Assembly (NCBI GenBank): GCA_916610825.1 | Contig: OU744454.1 | Location: 13,284,336-13,348,335, forward strand | From: Haliclystus octoradiatus | Lineage: Eukaryota > Cnidaria > Staurozoa > Stauromedusae > Haliclystidae | Direction: 5' to 3' | Length of the DNA: 64,000 nt | Part shown: positions 9,925 to 21,200 of the stretch, piece by piece | Numbering within the stretch: the stretch's first letter is position 1 | How the letters are laid out: each line of letters begins with the position of its first letter | Notes under the pieces: model-generated | Databases searched by the model: none | What the model was told of the DNA's origin: nothing | What the model saw: the letters and a program-made list of their open reading frames with translations, nothing else | Translations under genes and position numbers: made by a program

Positions 9925-11277
9925 TTATTCATTGACGTGGTTGTGGTAGACAAAGACCATATTGCCACAAAACCATACCTTCGTTGCAGAAGTAATCTTT
10001 GAAATTATCTCTAACTTCCTTTGCAGCAAACGGGGCATTATGGCCTGTTGGTGGGACCTGCAGAGGCAGCATATTTGATGTGCAATTTTGCTGACGCCAT
10101 CTCCCAGGGGCAGTTTCGTGGTTAGCATTAGTGCTGTCACACCACACAAGCCAGAAGGACAATAAGAACCTGTGTTGTCTGTTTTGCGTAGAAAATTGTG
10201 AATTATCAGGGTGCATAGGGTGACTACCTCTATCTTTTTTGGAGGGATTGTGAAATTGCTACGAAAAAGCCTCCAACGATTTGCAATAATACCAAACAGG
10301 TTCTCAGATATCCTTCTGGCTCTACTGTGACGATAGTTGTAAATTCGTTTTTCATCATCTAAATTTGACATGGGATAAGGCTTCATGAGAAATGTTTTTA
10401 AGGCAAATGCTTCATCCCCAACAAAGACATAAGGCAACGATACAGTGCTGGAAGGAAGGGTATTGTTATGGGGCAACTCCATCTCCCCGCTTTCAATTTG
10501 CTGGGCCAAAGCGGTTTTATTCCATACCCCTCCATCAGATACTCTCCCATTAGTTCCAACATCTGCGTACAGGCATTCGTAATTAGGGCCAGCTACAGCT
10601 AGAAGGACTATAGAATTGGTGTGTTTGTAGTTGTAATGAATAGAACCAGAGTTTGGGGGTCGCTGCATAACTAGATGTTTACCATCAATTGCTCCAATGC
10701 AATTTGGATATTGCCAACGATCACCAATCTCTTTGCCTACAGCAATCCATTCTTCTGATGTGGACGGTGTTTTCAGAAATATTGACTGCATGTTTTTAAT
10801 AACTGCTTCACAGACATTTTGGATAATGTATGAAATAGCTCTTACAGAGATCCTAAATTGATAGGATAGTGAGTGGAATGTCTCTCCTGTTGCCATGAAC
10901 CTTAATGTTAGTGTTAAGCGTGATTTTTCGTTAATGGTTGCAGTTCCTCCGACAATCTCCGTTGGAGTGATATCTGCCTCAATGTAGCTAAGAATAGTTA
11001 GAAAGTGATCTAAAGTCATTCGTAGCATTTCTCTGTATGAGGCGGAGTCATCGGCCGACAATTCTCTGATGATATCGCTGGAATAGCCATGTTGGTTTCT
11101 TCGTCTTATCCAGTCTCGAGTTCTACCTCTTCTCCGTGGAACATTATCATCAAACATAATCTCCAACATAATAACAAAGAAAGCAAGTTTTCGCTTACGA
11201 AGCTGTTGAAATACAAGGGGCGATAAAGAAGGTGCCATAATAAAAAAAATACATATAATTTTGCACAAACTCAACAA
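9925..11277 (-). CDS. HARBI1-type DDE transposase of Harbinger 2, nearly intact
   Basis: Continuous 450-codon frame. The likely true start is the second Met, MAPSLSPLVFQQLRKRK, at 11238 (residue 14). The catalytic triad is visible: Asp198 in AIDGKH, Asp239 in YADVGTNG, Glu325 in RRISENLFG. The segment between (YNYKHTNSIVLLAVAGPNYE) is typical of the family. Near 10145, within a GTGTG stretch, the frame slips. The expected end, APGRWRQQ then AKEVRDNFKDYFCNEG, is read in a neighbouring frame (9929-10216). The catalytic core is therefore open but the C-terminal 70 residues are replaced by an out-of-frame tail. This is a transposon gene, not a host HARBI1. Confidence 0.88.
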   Translation of the reverse strand: MLSLCKIICIFFIMAPSLSPLVFQQLRKRKLAFFVIMLEIMFDDNVPRRRGRTRDWIRRRNQHGYSSDIIRELSADDSASYREMLRMTLDHFLTILSYIEADITPTEIVGGTATINEKSRLTLTLRFMATGETFHSLSYQFRISVRAISYIIQNVCEAVIKNMQSIFLKTPSTSEEWIAVGKEIGDRWQYPNCIGAIDGKHLVMQRPPNSGSIHYNYKHTNSIVLLAVAGPNYECLYADVGTNGRVSDGGVWNKTALAQQIESGEMELPHNNTLPSSTVSLPYVFVGDEAFALKTFLMKPYPMSNLDDEKRIYNYRHSRARRISENLFGIIANRWRLFRSNFTIPPKKIEVVTLCTLIIHNFLRKTDNTGSYCPSGLCGVTALMLTTKLPLGDGVSKIAHQICCLCRSHQQAIMPRLLQRKLEIISKITSATKVWFCGNMVFVYHNHVNE

Positions 11278-11455
11278 ATAAACGCCGTGTTTTTAGAACT
11301 CAGTTTCAGGATGGTAGTTCCCAGGTCCAATCCCGCGTTTTAGGAAAAGCCTATGGTTAAGTTGGATAATCGTTTGCCCACGTATCCAACATTTCATTTG
11401 GACTCAGTTGGATTTTGTCCAAATAGCAATGTTGGATCGTTTGCTCGGGCCTTAA

Positions 11456-11521
11456 TATGATATTTTTCCAATCCAAGAGGCATAAATGTCTTTTTTTGAG
11501 ATGTTGTTGTATGCTTTTGCA
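11456..11521 (-). repeat. Inverted copy of the Penelope-like segment
   Basis: Reverse complement of 8919-8985, bounded exactly by TAA (11453-11455) next to the Harbinger 2 TIR and by TTA (11522-11524) next to the continuing Penelope-like sequence. Confidence 0.85.
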
Positions 11522-11524
11522 TTA

Positions 11525-11629
11525 TGCGAAAAAGAACCAATACTAAACAGAAAATCTGAATTAATATCTAAATGTCGTCACGAAGAAAATAAATATTACT
11601 TGTCCAATTTTAATAAATCAAAAACATAA
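11525..11629 (+). mobile_element. Penelope-like element C-terminal fragment
   Basis: Open frame reading EKEPILNRKSELISKCRH and ending KSKT then TAA at 11627-11629. The NKR(S/N)ELxSxCRH pattern is the usual end of Penelope-like GIY-YIG proteins. It lies beyond both Harbinger insertions. Old and broken. Confidence 0.65.
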
Positions 11630-12045
11630 CAAATAATAATTTACTGAGAATAAAGGAGACCATCACATTTTTCTACCACTTGTATCAACAATAGCAATAA
11701 CAATAGCATTGTATTAATTAAACAATAGAAAGCAGCATTACGTAGAGTTTATCATAGAACGTAGATGTCATGTTTATTTTTATTGAGTAAAAAATCTGTC
11801 TGAAGATCGCTGTGAAATGCGTGAAACTTGAGTAACAGCAAATAATGTGTATTCTTTGACTCTTTCGCTATATATTATTATTATTTACCGCTCTGTCAAA
11901 TGAAGACATAGAGCCCTATATTATCTGCTATTAGATAAACATAAATTTTATTATTAATAAATAATAAAATAATAATAAAGATAGATTTATCTATCGTCAG
12001 ATGTGATAGTGCTCAATACCGATTAAACATTGGCAGAGCTGTAAT
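11630..12045. other. No gene; degenerate half of a foldback repeat
   Basis: Around 11770-11880 sequence such as GAAACTTGAGTAACAGCAAA and TGTGTATTCTTTGACTC resembles the arms of the hairpin at 12046-12190. No coding signal is seen. Confidence 0.4.
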
Positions 12046-12190
12046 ACATAAGGATAGTGACTGAGTAAAAAAAACACATTCTTAATTTCTGTTACTTGAG
12101 TATCAACTGTCTGATGATCGCACACTGCGTGAAACTATAGTAACAGAAACTAAGAATGTGTTTTCTTTGACTCAGTCACCATCCTTATGT
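12046..12190. repeat. Long hairpin, about 50-base arms
   Basis: The left arm (12046-12096, ACATAAGGATAGTGACTGAG...) is the near-exact reverse complement of 12139-12190. The 42-base loop contains CTGTCTGATGATCGCACACTG. A related loop word (GTCTGATGACCGCC) recurs near 58880. Probably a foldback MITE. Confidence 0.75.
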
Positions 12191-12195
12191 AATAC

Positions 12196-12290
12196 TATAA
12201 TAATAATAATAATAATGATAATAAATTTAGTTTTATATAGTGCTTAAACCATATGGAACATATTCTAAAGCGCTTTAAAAGAGTATCGAC
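12196..12290 (+). repeat. (ATA)n plus AGCGCTTTA repeat, copy 1
   Basis: A run of ATA triplets is followed by TTTATATAGTGCTTAAACC and CTAAAGCGCTTTAAA. The same arrangement is at 39387-39465. This is a dispersed repeat of unknown class. Confidence 0.55.
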
Positions 12291-12455
12291 GTTTCGATGA
12301 ATTATCAAAAGAATCCAATACCTATAGTAAAATTAAAAATGTTTATGTTTAAAAATTTATACTCAATATTATATTATTCAAAAGTCTTTATCGTGTCAAA
12401 TATGCAATCTACTATATAAACGTCGATGGTTGTCTGTCTGTATCTATACTGTATT

Positions 12456-15417
12456 CAGGGGCGCAAATTAGGGGGGGTGCGGGGGGTGTCTAACCCCCCC
12501 ATTTTTAATTTTTGGCCAAAAGTCGGTCCCTGTCGATCCTACGATAACTTTGCAAATAACTAGCTTAGAAGAACAGAAAGTAGTTTTGAGGGATTTTCAT
12601 ATTAAACTTTACTTTCAAGTAGGACGTTCCAGACATTCTAATGAATAAAGTACGCAGTTCAGAATAATAGATATGTGAATAGATAGAAATTTAAATAATC
12701 GGCTTATATGAATTCATGACTATCGATACATTTTCGTCGTTAATTGGTTTTACTGCTCCGTCCATGTGATTAGTATATATAGTTGAAGTGATAATGTGAC
12801 TGGACTGCTAACGGTATAATTTAATTTCCTTTGTATTGCAATATTGTATTTTTTTTTTCGTTTCTTTTGAGACCGTCAGACAAGTACGTGACTCATCTTC
12901 AAAACTTTTAGAAAATTCTGAAACATGTCTGCATGAATTGCGGCAATGCCAAGAAAGCACGGAATCACAAAGTCAGAGCTTTATGCCAGTACATCATGAT
13001 CCTGGTTTGCGTAGACAATTTAAGAATGATGAAGATAGAGATTATGTATTTAGCATGGGCCCATTTCAGCCATTACTTCGATCCTATCCCAGAAATAGTG
13101 ATGTCGACCCTTCGGAGCAGAGCAGGTTCTATATTGATTGGTTTAGAGAATTTCCACATTTGGAATATTCAATCGCAAAGGATGCTGCATATTGTTTCTG
13201 CTGTCAACTGTTTCCTACTGGATTAGGGCATGAACAATCTTTCGAGGCGTGGGTTAAAGGAAGTGTTCGGCAATGGCACAAAATGATGAAAAGTAGAGGT
13301 AAAGTAAAGAAAGGGAAACTCTCGAGCCGTTTCGCAAATAAGAGTCACAAATCTGCAGTTGAAGCCTCTTTTGAAAGGATGGCTGGATGATGCTGTAAAA
13401 CGCCCCCAGCGAGCTGTGTACATTTACTGGGACTCCCAAAATCAATACATTGACTTCTCCATGAGCAACTGAAGGAGAAAATTCGATAAGAAGCAAGCAG
13501 TGCAAAGTTCTTTGCCGTAATGGCCGATACTACACCCGATACATCTCACAGGGACCAATTATCAGTTGTAGTGAGATACGTGTCTAGTGATGGTGAAATC
13601 AAGGAACGTCTCACTGATATGCGCATAACAGATGACAAAACAGGAGATTGTCAAGCAAAATCAATCATTAAATCCTTGCAAAGTCAGGGATTTGACACTG
13701 AAGCAGTTGCTTTTCAATCTTATGATTACACAGCCTCAATGTACGGTAAATTTAAAGGTTGCCAAGCAAAGCTGTCTGAATATCTGAAAAGAGAAATTCC
13801 ATATACTTCCCATGTCTTGCTCATCGCATCAACATCACGGTTGAACACAGTTGTGCATCAAGTAGTGTTATTTCAAACATGTTTGCTACATTGCAACTTG
13901 CCTATGTATATTTTTCAGTTCCAGTACAAAAAGATTTGCGATCTTCAAGCAGCAGCTGGAGGAAGATGTGAATCCTGAGAGCAATGTGCAATTGAGGAAT
14001 CTTTCCGGTACAAAATGGGTTGCACAATGTGAATCTTTAAAAGCTGTGTGGTCTAGCTATGATGCTATCATTTCTGCGCTGGATAAGGAAATGGGAGAGG
14101 GATATCGTTTTACAGCAAACAAAGCAGAAAATCTTTTATTGAAGATTGTTTCGTTTGAATTTATTGTTGCATTAATGTTCGTTCGAAACGTTATGACCAA
14201 AACAAAAATACTAAATGACAATATCATGCAGACAGTTAAGGTTAATGTAACAGATGCGCTGGAGGCAACTTCTGCTACTATAAACACCCTAACTTCTATT
14301 CGCAAGGATGAAGATGCTATAAATCAGCAAGTTGACGCATCAATAAAAGGTAGAATGAATCACGATGTGGATCCTGATTTAGAGTTTTCAAGACGCCATC
14401 GCAGACGCCTACAGCCAAGGAGATACGATGAAAATGCAGCTAACAGTGTTGAATTTACTTTACAAAGATTTTATCGCACAGAATTTTTAAAGGTACTTGA
14501 TACCCAGATCAAACTTTTGAAGGAAAGCTATGAAGATGCATTCAAAATTATTGAACCTGTTGTTTTGATCTTTAAGCCACCGTACAATGAAAATGTAAAA
14601 TCGAATCAGGTTCAACAGCTTCTCAATCTTTTTCCAATTTCCGCAACCTAATATCGAATCATTGGAAAGTGAAATTGAAATATTTCGAATTCATAGCAAA
14701 GATTACTTGACAGGGTGCAATTATTTTAAAGATTCTTATAGCTACTGTCTTCAGTACTCGAATGTTTTCCCATTAACATTGCGTTGTCTGAAGCTACTAT
14801 TGACAGCACCAATAACATCTGCCTCTAATGAGCGAGCTTTCTCCAAGTTAAACTTAATAAAAAATTTATTAAGGAGTACAACTAGTCAAACACGTCTCCA
14901 TGGTCTAATGATTTTGGCAACAGAGAGAGACATCACAGATGCATTAAATTTGGATAATGTTCTGAAAAAGTGGTCTAAGGCACCAAAGACTGGAAGACAG
15001 ATGAAAATATAATTACTTCAATTCACATTTCAAAGTAATAAATGCTACATGATTATCATTGATAGAAAAATATATTGTATTCATGTTTGATTCAATAGGT
15101 AATGATTCATGTTTATGTAATGAATTTACCATTTACACATAGTAGTGAATTTATTTTGTTAATTTTAAGAGTGATCAGTCCACTGTGCCCATATAGTACA
15201 TATATTAAATTTGATTTATAAAGTATTGACATGTGTTTTTTTGTGATTCTAACAAGTGCTTTCCTAGTAAGCCAGAATATCCACAGTAGGTGCGCCAATG
15301 TAAGAAACTTTCTTAACAAATGTCGGAAACATGACACAAAAGTATGAGAAATTTTAAGAAAAAAATCGGTCCCTTTTCCAGACACCCCCCTAAGATTAAT
15401 TTCAATTTGCGCCCCTG
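12456..15417 (+). mobile_element. hAT transposon (ZMYM1-like type), 2.96 kb
   Basis: TIRs start CAGGGGCGCAAATT on both ends. The 8-base target ACTGTATT is duplicated at 12448-12455 and 15418-15425. The host site is the Helitron, whose second copy at 45957 gives an approximate empty site. The interior carries a broken transposase. An 8-base duplication plus CAGGG ends defines hAT. Confidence 0.93.
12836..15012 (+). pseudogene. hAT transposase with TTF-type zinc finger, broken into pieces
   Basis: Four pieces on the plus strand. 12836-13390: TTF zinc-finger region, with HHDPGLRRQFKNDEDRDYV, GPFQPLLRSYPRN and KDAAYCFCCQLFP. 13520-13978: the catalytic-region start (DUF4371-like), with MADTTPDTSHRDQLSVVVRY and a degenerate FQSYDYTASMYGKFKGCQAK. 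13968-14651: the middle of the protein. 14662-15012: the C-terminal dimerisation domain, with LLTAPITSASNERAFSKLNL and RLHGLMILATERD. About 130 bases between the first two pieces are non-homologous, which points to an internal deletion. Stops and frame changes separate the rest. A possible 3' splice site precedes the first piece (near 12878). The result is non-functional. Confidence 0.85.
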
Positions 15418-15760
15418 ACTGTATTCGAGATTCATGCTTCTCCTGGTAAACATATCAAATCCATACTTTCCGTGGGGTATATTATAATTTTTTCCGGCAA
15501 CATAGGCCATGTTTTATGTTCATATCTTTATATTCCTTCAATTGACGGCCTAAAGCGTATTTTTTCGTAGGATTTCTCTTGCGGCTCAATAGAAAGAACG
15601 AATAACATTCTCATGTTCGTCACGCAATATCTTTCACACGCGACTGACCTTCAGCTCTATTGTTTATTGATCACTTCGGTTAACTTCTAGGCTCTAGCAA
15701 TTGAATTTTCTAAAATTTTATTTTCAAATTTCACCCAGCGGAGCGGGTTCATTTCACTAG

Positions 15761-16972
15761 TATTGAATAAGTGTGTTTTTAAATTCCGCTTGACGTTGTC
15801 CAAATTTTGAGCATTTCTGATATATTCAGGAATGATACGTATAATATAGATCCATATATAGAAGTCAGATCTTCGGGGCATAAATCATCAAATCCAACGA
15901 AAAGCAACCAAACCTGTGACTTGCTGTGTTGAGGTTTTTTTTATGCCTGATAATTTCTTGCGCAACCAAAAGAACACGCATGCGCACATTGAATACCTGA
16001 TAGTTATCATGTTTAAAATGGTGTTCCGTAACCAATTAGACCTGTGCCACATGCTCATGTACTTTGCCAACGGCTGTTTCGTGAAGAACTAGTGAAGAAG
16101 TGTCGTATTTGGTGAATGAAGTGATGCGCTCATTACAAAAAATCAAAATGACCAATCACAGCTTGGCATGTGTGTTAACTTTGAAGTGCATTATACAAAG
16201 GATTTGGTGCACATTTTATCAGGCGGTTAATTTGCTCGTGATGTGCTTTACGTGCCTTCTCGTGCGCAATAAAGATATAGCTAATAGGAACTGTACACCA
16301 TGATTAATTATCATTATTCTTCAACGCATAAATAATAGTAACGAAACAGCCATTCTGTAAAATATACGCATGTGAGAATAATCATATTGAAACATTGATA
16401 TTTCCACCATTTCATATCTGATTGGCTATAAAACTTTGATCACTCAACTTTTTTTTAGCTATTTTTCATTGCAGAATCAATCGTTTGATGTCTCATCCTT
16501 TATCAAATCTGTATCTGTGCTCCCATTAAGTGTAGTCTGCGTTTTAGAGACAGACCTTTTCATAGCCCGTTAGCAAAATAGCCGCGATAATCACATGCTA
16601 AGATATAGTACTAAATTCATCTTGAATAAACATTCATGAAAATGTGGTTTCTTGTCCGAATTGCCCAATTTTTATAGTTTCCCAATAATATATCAATTGT
16701 TTGCTCTATCAGTGTCACATATTTTATAAGTCAATCAGATAGACTACCGAAATACTGGTAGTGGAAAGAACAATAAGAACCCGAGGAGTTTTATCTGTTG
16801 TATTGTTTTTATGGTCCCAAGGGAACACATTGGAAAATAAAATACCGCATATGTTTTCATGTTTTCATGTATAATAAATGTTATTTTATCCCCGAGGTTT
16901 ATGTACAATAGCTTTGAGAAACTCCCAGGATGCTTATTAGTTTGCGATATCCAAGGCTTATGCGCAGGTGGA
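15761..16972. other. No gene seen
   Basis: AT-rich. Around 16255-16300 the words ATAGCTAATAGGAACTGTAC resemble the right end of the small MITE at 60585-60784. Exon 1 of MS4A-like gene A was looked for here and not found. Confidence 0.4.
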
Positions 16973-17435
16973 CTATTTAGACCGAGCGCCACCGAACTAA
17001 AACGGCAGGTTTCTCCGGGCAACTTAAAAATCACATAGAAGTGTTGATAAAAATATGCTTAACAATTGCCTATTTCTTATTTTGAATAAATTCTATTGTG
17101 AACAATCCAAAAATCCAATTTATATTTCAAGATTCACGGTCAAAGCCTTCTCATCATTTTGAGAAAATGCTGCATGTAAGCTTCATGGTCTTTGATTCTT
17201 TTGTTCTCCCAAGATTTTGCGAATCCATAGAAGCATGACCAAATCACAAAATGTATGGATTAAGAGGGCTCTGACCGTGAAATGATTTAAAAATTCATCT
17301 CTGGTGAGCTCCACAATAAAATTTGAATAAAACAAGAACGAGAAAGCATTTATTGTATTTTTTTATGAACATTTTATGTGAATTTCTAGTTGCCCGTAGA
17401 AACCTGCCATTTAAGTTCTGTGGCGCTCGGCCTAA
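16973..17435. mobile_element. Foldback MITE, about 460 bp
   Basis: The ends pair over about 45 bases (ACCGAGCGCCACCGAAC at left; GTGGCGCTCGG at right). Pairing continues inward at several points, for example TTCACGGTCAAAGCC against GGGCTCTGACCGTGA. A TA may flank both sides, but the exact ends are unsure. Non-coding. Confidence 0.7.
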
Positions 17436-17493
17436 TACAACCATGTACATCCGTCAACAGCATTCCTGTGATTCGGTGCCCAGTATTCTATAA

Positions 17494-18008
17494 GGGGGTG
17501 TTTATATGAGTCGGGCTTGCCCTGTTGACGGTGAGACTGGCTGTTTATGCCACCTGTTTATATGGCAGTTTCAACCCGATCCAGCCCAGCATAAGTCACC
17601 ATATGCTGGCCTCGATTTTCAAGCATCTTATAATTTTCACTTTTATTTTGTTTTAGGTTTCCAACGAAAATAATAAATACGATATAAATCTTGATTAATC
17701 TTAATGTTTTTATCTAAAATGTTAAATTTATTGCAAATAATGATTTAATGTCAACGCCGTCTATTTGAAGCGCTTGCGCAGATGAAGCGATAACCAGGGC
17801 TGACCCACCACTGTGTTTATGTGGAGGATTTCCGTCTCACTCAGGTGGGATACTACTGCTTATCAGGTGAGATCCCATCTGGGTGGTTTATCCCGACAAC
17901 CATATAAACGCACAACTGTCAAACAATAGACAACAATAGTGGATGTTGATTTCACTCGAAGGTGTCGCCTTACCTTGCCGGGCTGGCCCACCTCATATAA
18001 ACAGTCCC
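17494..18008. mobile_element. Tourist-like (Harbinger) MITE
   Basis: TIRs read GGGGGTGTTTATATGAG at left and GGGACTGTTTATATGAG at right (reverse complement). TAA is duplicated at 17491-17493 and 18009-18011. GGG ends and a three-base TAA target fit PIF/Harbinger MITEs. Non-coding, 515 bp. Confidence 0.75.
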
Positions 18009-18200
18009 TAAAGGTCATTATGATTAGAGGGTGAGCGTGTCAAGGCTAAATAGTGCCAGGCTTACTAAATAGAAATAAGATCTTTATCTTATGTCTATCA
18101 AATCCTATAATGGCCTATCAGGCTGAAGCAATACCTACTGGAATCATCAGATGTATTATTTCGAGAATATTGATTAAATATTTACTTCATTATTTTCCAG

Positions 18201-21200
18201 TTCATGATACCAGGAGTTCTTGGTATTGTTACTTTCTGCAAAAGAAACTCTTGCATGGTAAGTCATGCTTTAATGAATAAATTGAGGTATTAATTATGAG
18301 CCACAATTTGGAAACTTGAGAGACTACATGTTTTTCTGATAATCTTGTGCTGGTATACGGTATTTTGAAACTTCATTATTTAACAATTAAACAACGACCC
18401 CGAGTTGGCTACCGTCGAATAGTCACCGAGGTCCTCCTAGGTGACTATTCAGGACGGTAGCCATCAAGGGCGAGTTGTTTAATTGTTTTAGTAGAAATCA
18501 ACTGGTGGTACAAGCCAAACACATCAAAAGGAGTAAATTCCAACCATTTATTCACTTCTTGCATAATTAGTTTTTAATACAATCGTCAAACAAAGGCATC
18601 CATGACGACTGCAGCATTGTGATTTGGAGGATGAATTTTAATTTGACTTGATTCAGATTTAATTTTTAAAACAAAAAAGTTGGATATTAAACATGGCTAC
18701 GAATTTACAGTCCCACAAAATAGAAAACTTGAGCAAGGTAACTATTGAGTATCTAAAAATACATAAAATGTTTGCAGTTTGTAATATAAACGTTTGCTGT
18801 TTATAAACTTTTGCTGACTAGTGAACTAATTTATATTTGCAATAAAGTAGCGACGAAAAAATTGCGAGAAGATTGTTAAATAAGATTAAAATTGTATATA
18901 CATAGCCTACCATTAAACAACTGCACCTCATATTTTGTTGCTTGCTTTGTTTTCTCGGGCACGGAATTTATAAGACTCGTATAAAATTGATTCAAAAAAA
19001 TTTGCTAATCGCTTGTTTACTTTAGAATTTTCCAAGGGGAACTTGCCAGCGTTCACATTAAGAAAATAATGAACGATTGAGCAACCAATCAAAATGCAGA
19101 TCATCGAATAATACCCGGGTCGGTTTCGACTAAAATCAACTATTCAGGATCATGATAAGTTAGCAAAAACTTTTTTCGCGGGATTAATTACAAAATTGAT
19201 TACAAAGGGAGGATTATCTCATATGGCAGAGCAACCGAACTTCAGATCGGATCATATCTGATCGACTGTAGTTCAAATCCCCCCAAGGTCAACTCAGTCT
19301 GGACTATATCTGAAACATCAAATGAGTACCATCTGAGGATGGCAGATGGAATGGTCCAGCGGGAATTGCATTGTGAGTAGCTGCGGCGCATCGTTGCGCA
19401 TTGACAATCGAGATCTATCTGCCATGAAATCTGTTGAAACTGATCTGCAGTGTCGCGGTTGAGATCAACAAAGAGCGTTTAAAATCATTGCTCTCAGCGA
19501 AAAAAGCCATTCATCTAGAAATAGAGGAGTGGTACGGGTGCCTTCGGTAAGGCGACAACGTCTACATTACTTTATTATTACAAAATTACAGTGTTATGAT
19601 ATACAGAAGCAAATATAAAATAATATTCAGTAGATCTAATTTTAACAGGAATATAAAGAGCCTCATTGTAAAGGAATTCAATAAAAGTTCAATGGCAAAA
19701 GTAATTGTTTTTATTTGTAATATTACCGACGTTTCGACAGCATGATTCACGCACAATTATTCAGATACTATTCGAATATTACAATTCGAATAGTTATAGA
19801 ATCTCGGAATATGAATATTTAAATTGAGAATTCTGCATCCGTATTTACTATATACCAGCTTACAAGCCGCAGCCGAGGTGTTGAGCAGATCGAACAGTAG
19901 AATCACAGCAGGACATTTTCTATAATCAACGCTGTTTAACTCAAATGCATATATAAAAATGGTCATAGAAATAGTGAACAAAATTACACGATGTATAAAT
20001 TGGTATACTTTGTGAGTCCTATTATCAAAATACTAATTCCATGCACTCCCAGCAAAGTCTAAATTGATATAAGAATGTGAGAGATTAAACAGAGGTTTCT
20101 ACTGGCAGTTTTTGGTTAGGATTTTTTACCAAGACTTCACCAGCTGTGTGAGTCAATATTGGTCACGTAACTGCAAGTAGCTGATTTATTTGATTTATTA
20201 TCCAGGCAAAATTTCACTTGATCTTCAACATCCTTTGTTTCTTTGCTGCCGCTGCATGTGCCGGTATCGCTGTTCTATTGCTTGAAGTATGGTCTGAAGT
20301 TGTTAAATTATATCATGAAGGAAGTTGTAAATTTAAAAACTCTCAATGTACATGCACTTTGGTAGGGTACACCATTCACCTTGGCAGTAAGTATATTTTT
20401 CACATATTACATATACATAATACATGATCTGGTATATGGAACTAGAGATTATGCCTGTCTCCAAAAATAAATATGAATTTTAAATTAATTGGTTGGAATT
20501 GGCTGAAAAGTATTTTTCCTATAGTATTACTTCTTGTCATTCCGACTGTCATTTGGAGTGTTAAAAAGTTAATAATCGAAATATCGAGGTTTTCTACATT
20601 TAATATGTCCACTTGTATGCGTACAAAACACTCAAAAGTGTTGAAGGCATTCGCCTTGGAGGCTCGAGCATTCACCTCCTAACTTGTGTCTTCCTACATC
20701 CGGTGCTCTCCGCCGAAGCCGTATATATGCTGACGGATACACACGCGGAGTTCTCATTAGTTATTTATCCATTCCATGTAGACGTTGATTAATCCTGTGT
20801 AAGCTTATTGTTGAAGATCATCCCAGTTATGTGAAATGTTGCGAGCTCTTACTCGAAAAATATTTCCATTAATGATAAAATGTGCTATTGCAGTGTCATA
20901 ATGATGGTTTTGATGCGAAATATGTTTGCAGATTTAAAAAGAATTACAAAGGACACGGTATTATTTGTCTCATCAGCTTCATTTTGTTTTATCATTTCTA
21001 TACTGTTTATAATCATTTTACGCTATTCGGAACAAAGTCGAATAAAGAAAAGTTATTCGAATGATCACTTAATGAAACCATTCCAATGTTATTGACACAG
21101 TTGATATTCGAAAAGAGTCCCGATGCTTCTCATGATGGCAGCCACTTTGATATTGCATACATAAGAAATTCGAAAAATACTTTTATTAATAATATAATGT

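Larger units (their letters stand above)
8986..11452. mobile_element. PIF/Harbinger transposon 2, left end truncated
   Basis: The right end has a TIR (reading inward from 11452: AGGCCCGAGCAAACGATCC) followed by target TAA at 11453-11455. No matching left TIR is present; the left edge begins near TTTAAAGTTGGATTTTTGAG. Orientation is opposite to Harbinger 1: transposase on minus, MADF partner on plus. The partner gene lacks its N-terminal half, which agrees with loss of the left end. GTTGGAT and CGTTTGC words recur near the right end (11355-11452), as subterminal binding repeats often do. Bases 9384-9924 between the two genes show nothing further. Confidence 0.85.
12408..15760 (+). mobile_element. 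Short non-autonomous Helitron, split by a hAT transposon
   Basis: It begins TCTACTATATAAACGTCGAT after an A. It ends CTAG before a T, preceded by a GC-rich hairpin-like ACCCAGCGGAGCGGGT about 10 bases upstream. A|TC...CTAG|T is the Helitron signature. Without the hAT insert it is about 385 bp and non-coding. A second copy starts at 45957. Helitrons have no inverted repeats and no target duplication, so the call rests on the ends and on the second copy. Confidence 0.75.

Noticed and set aside
19206-19290. Possible functional tRNA gene
   Set aside because: The spacing between boxes is too long and the same head recurs in three further SINE copies.
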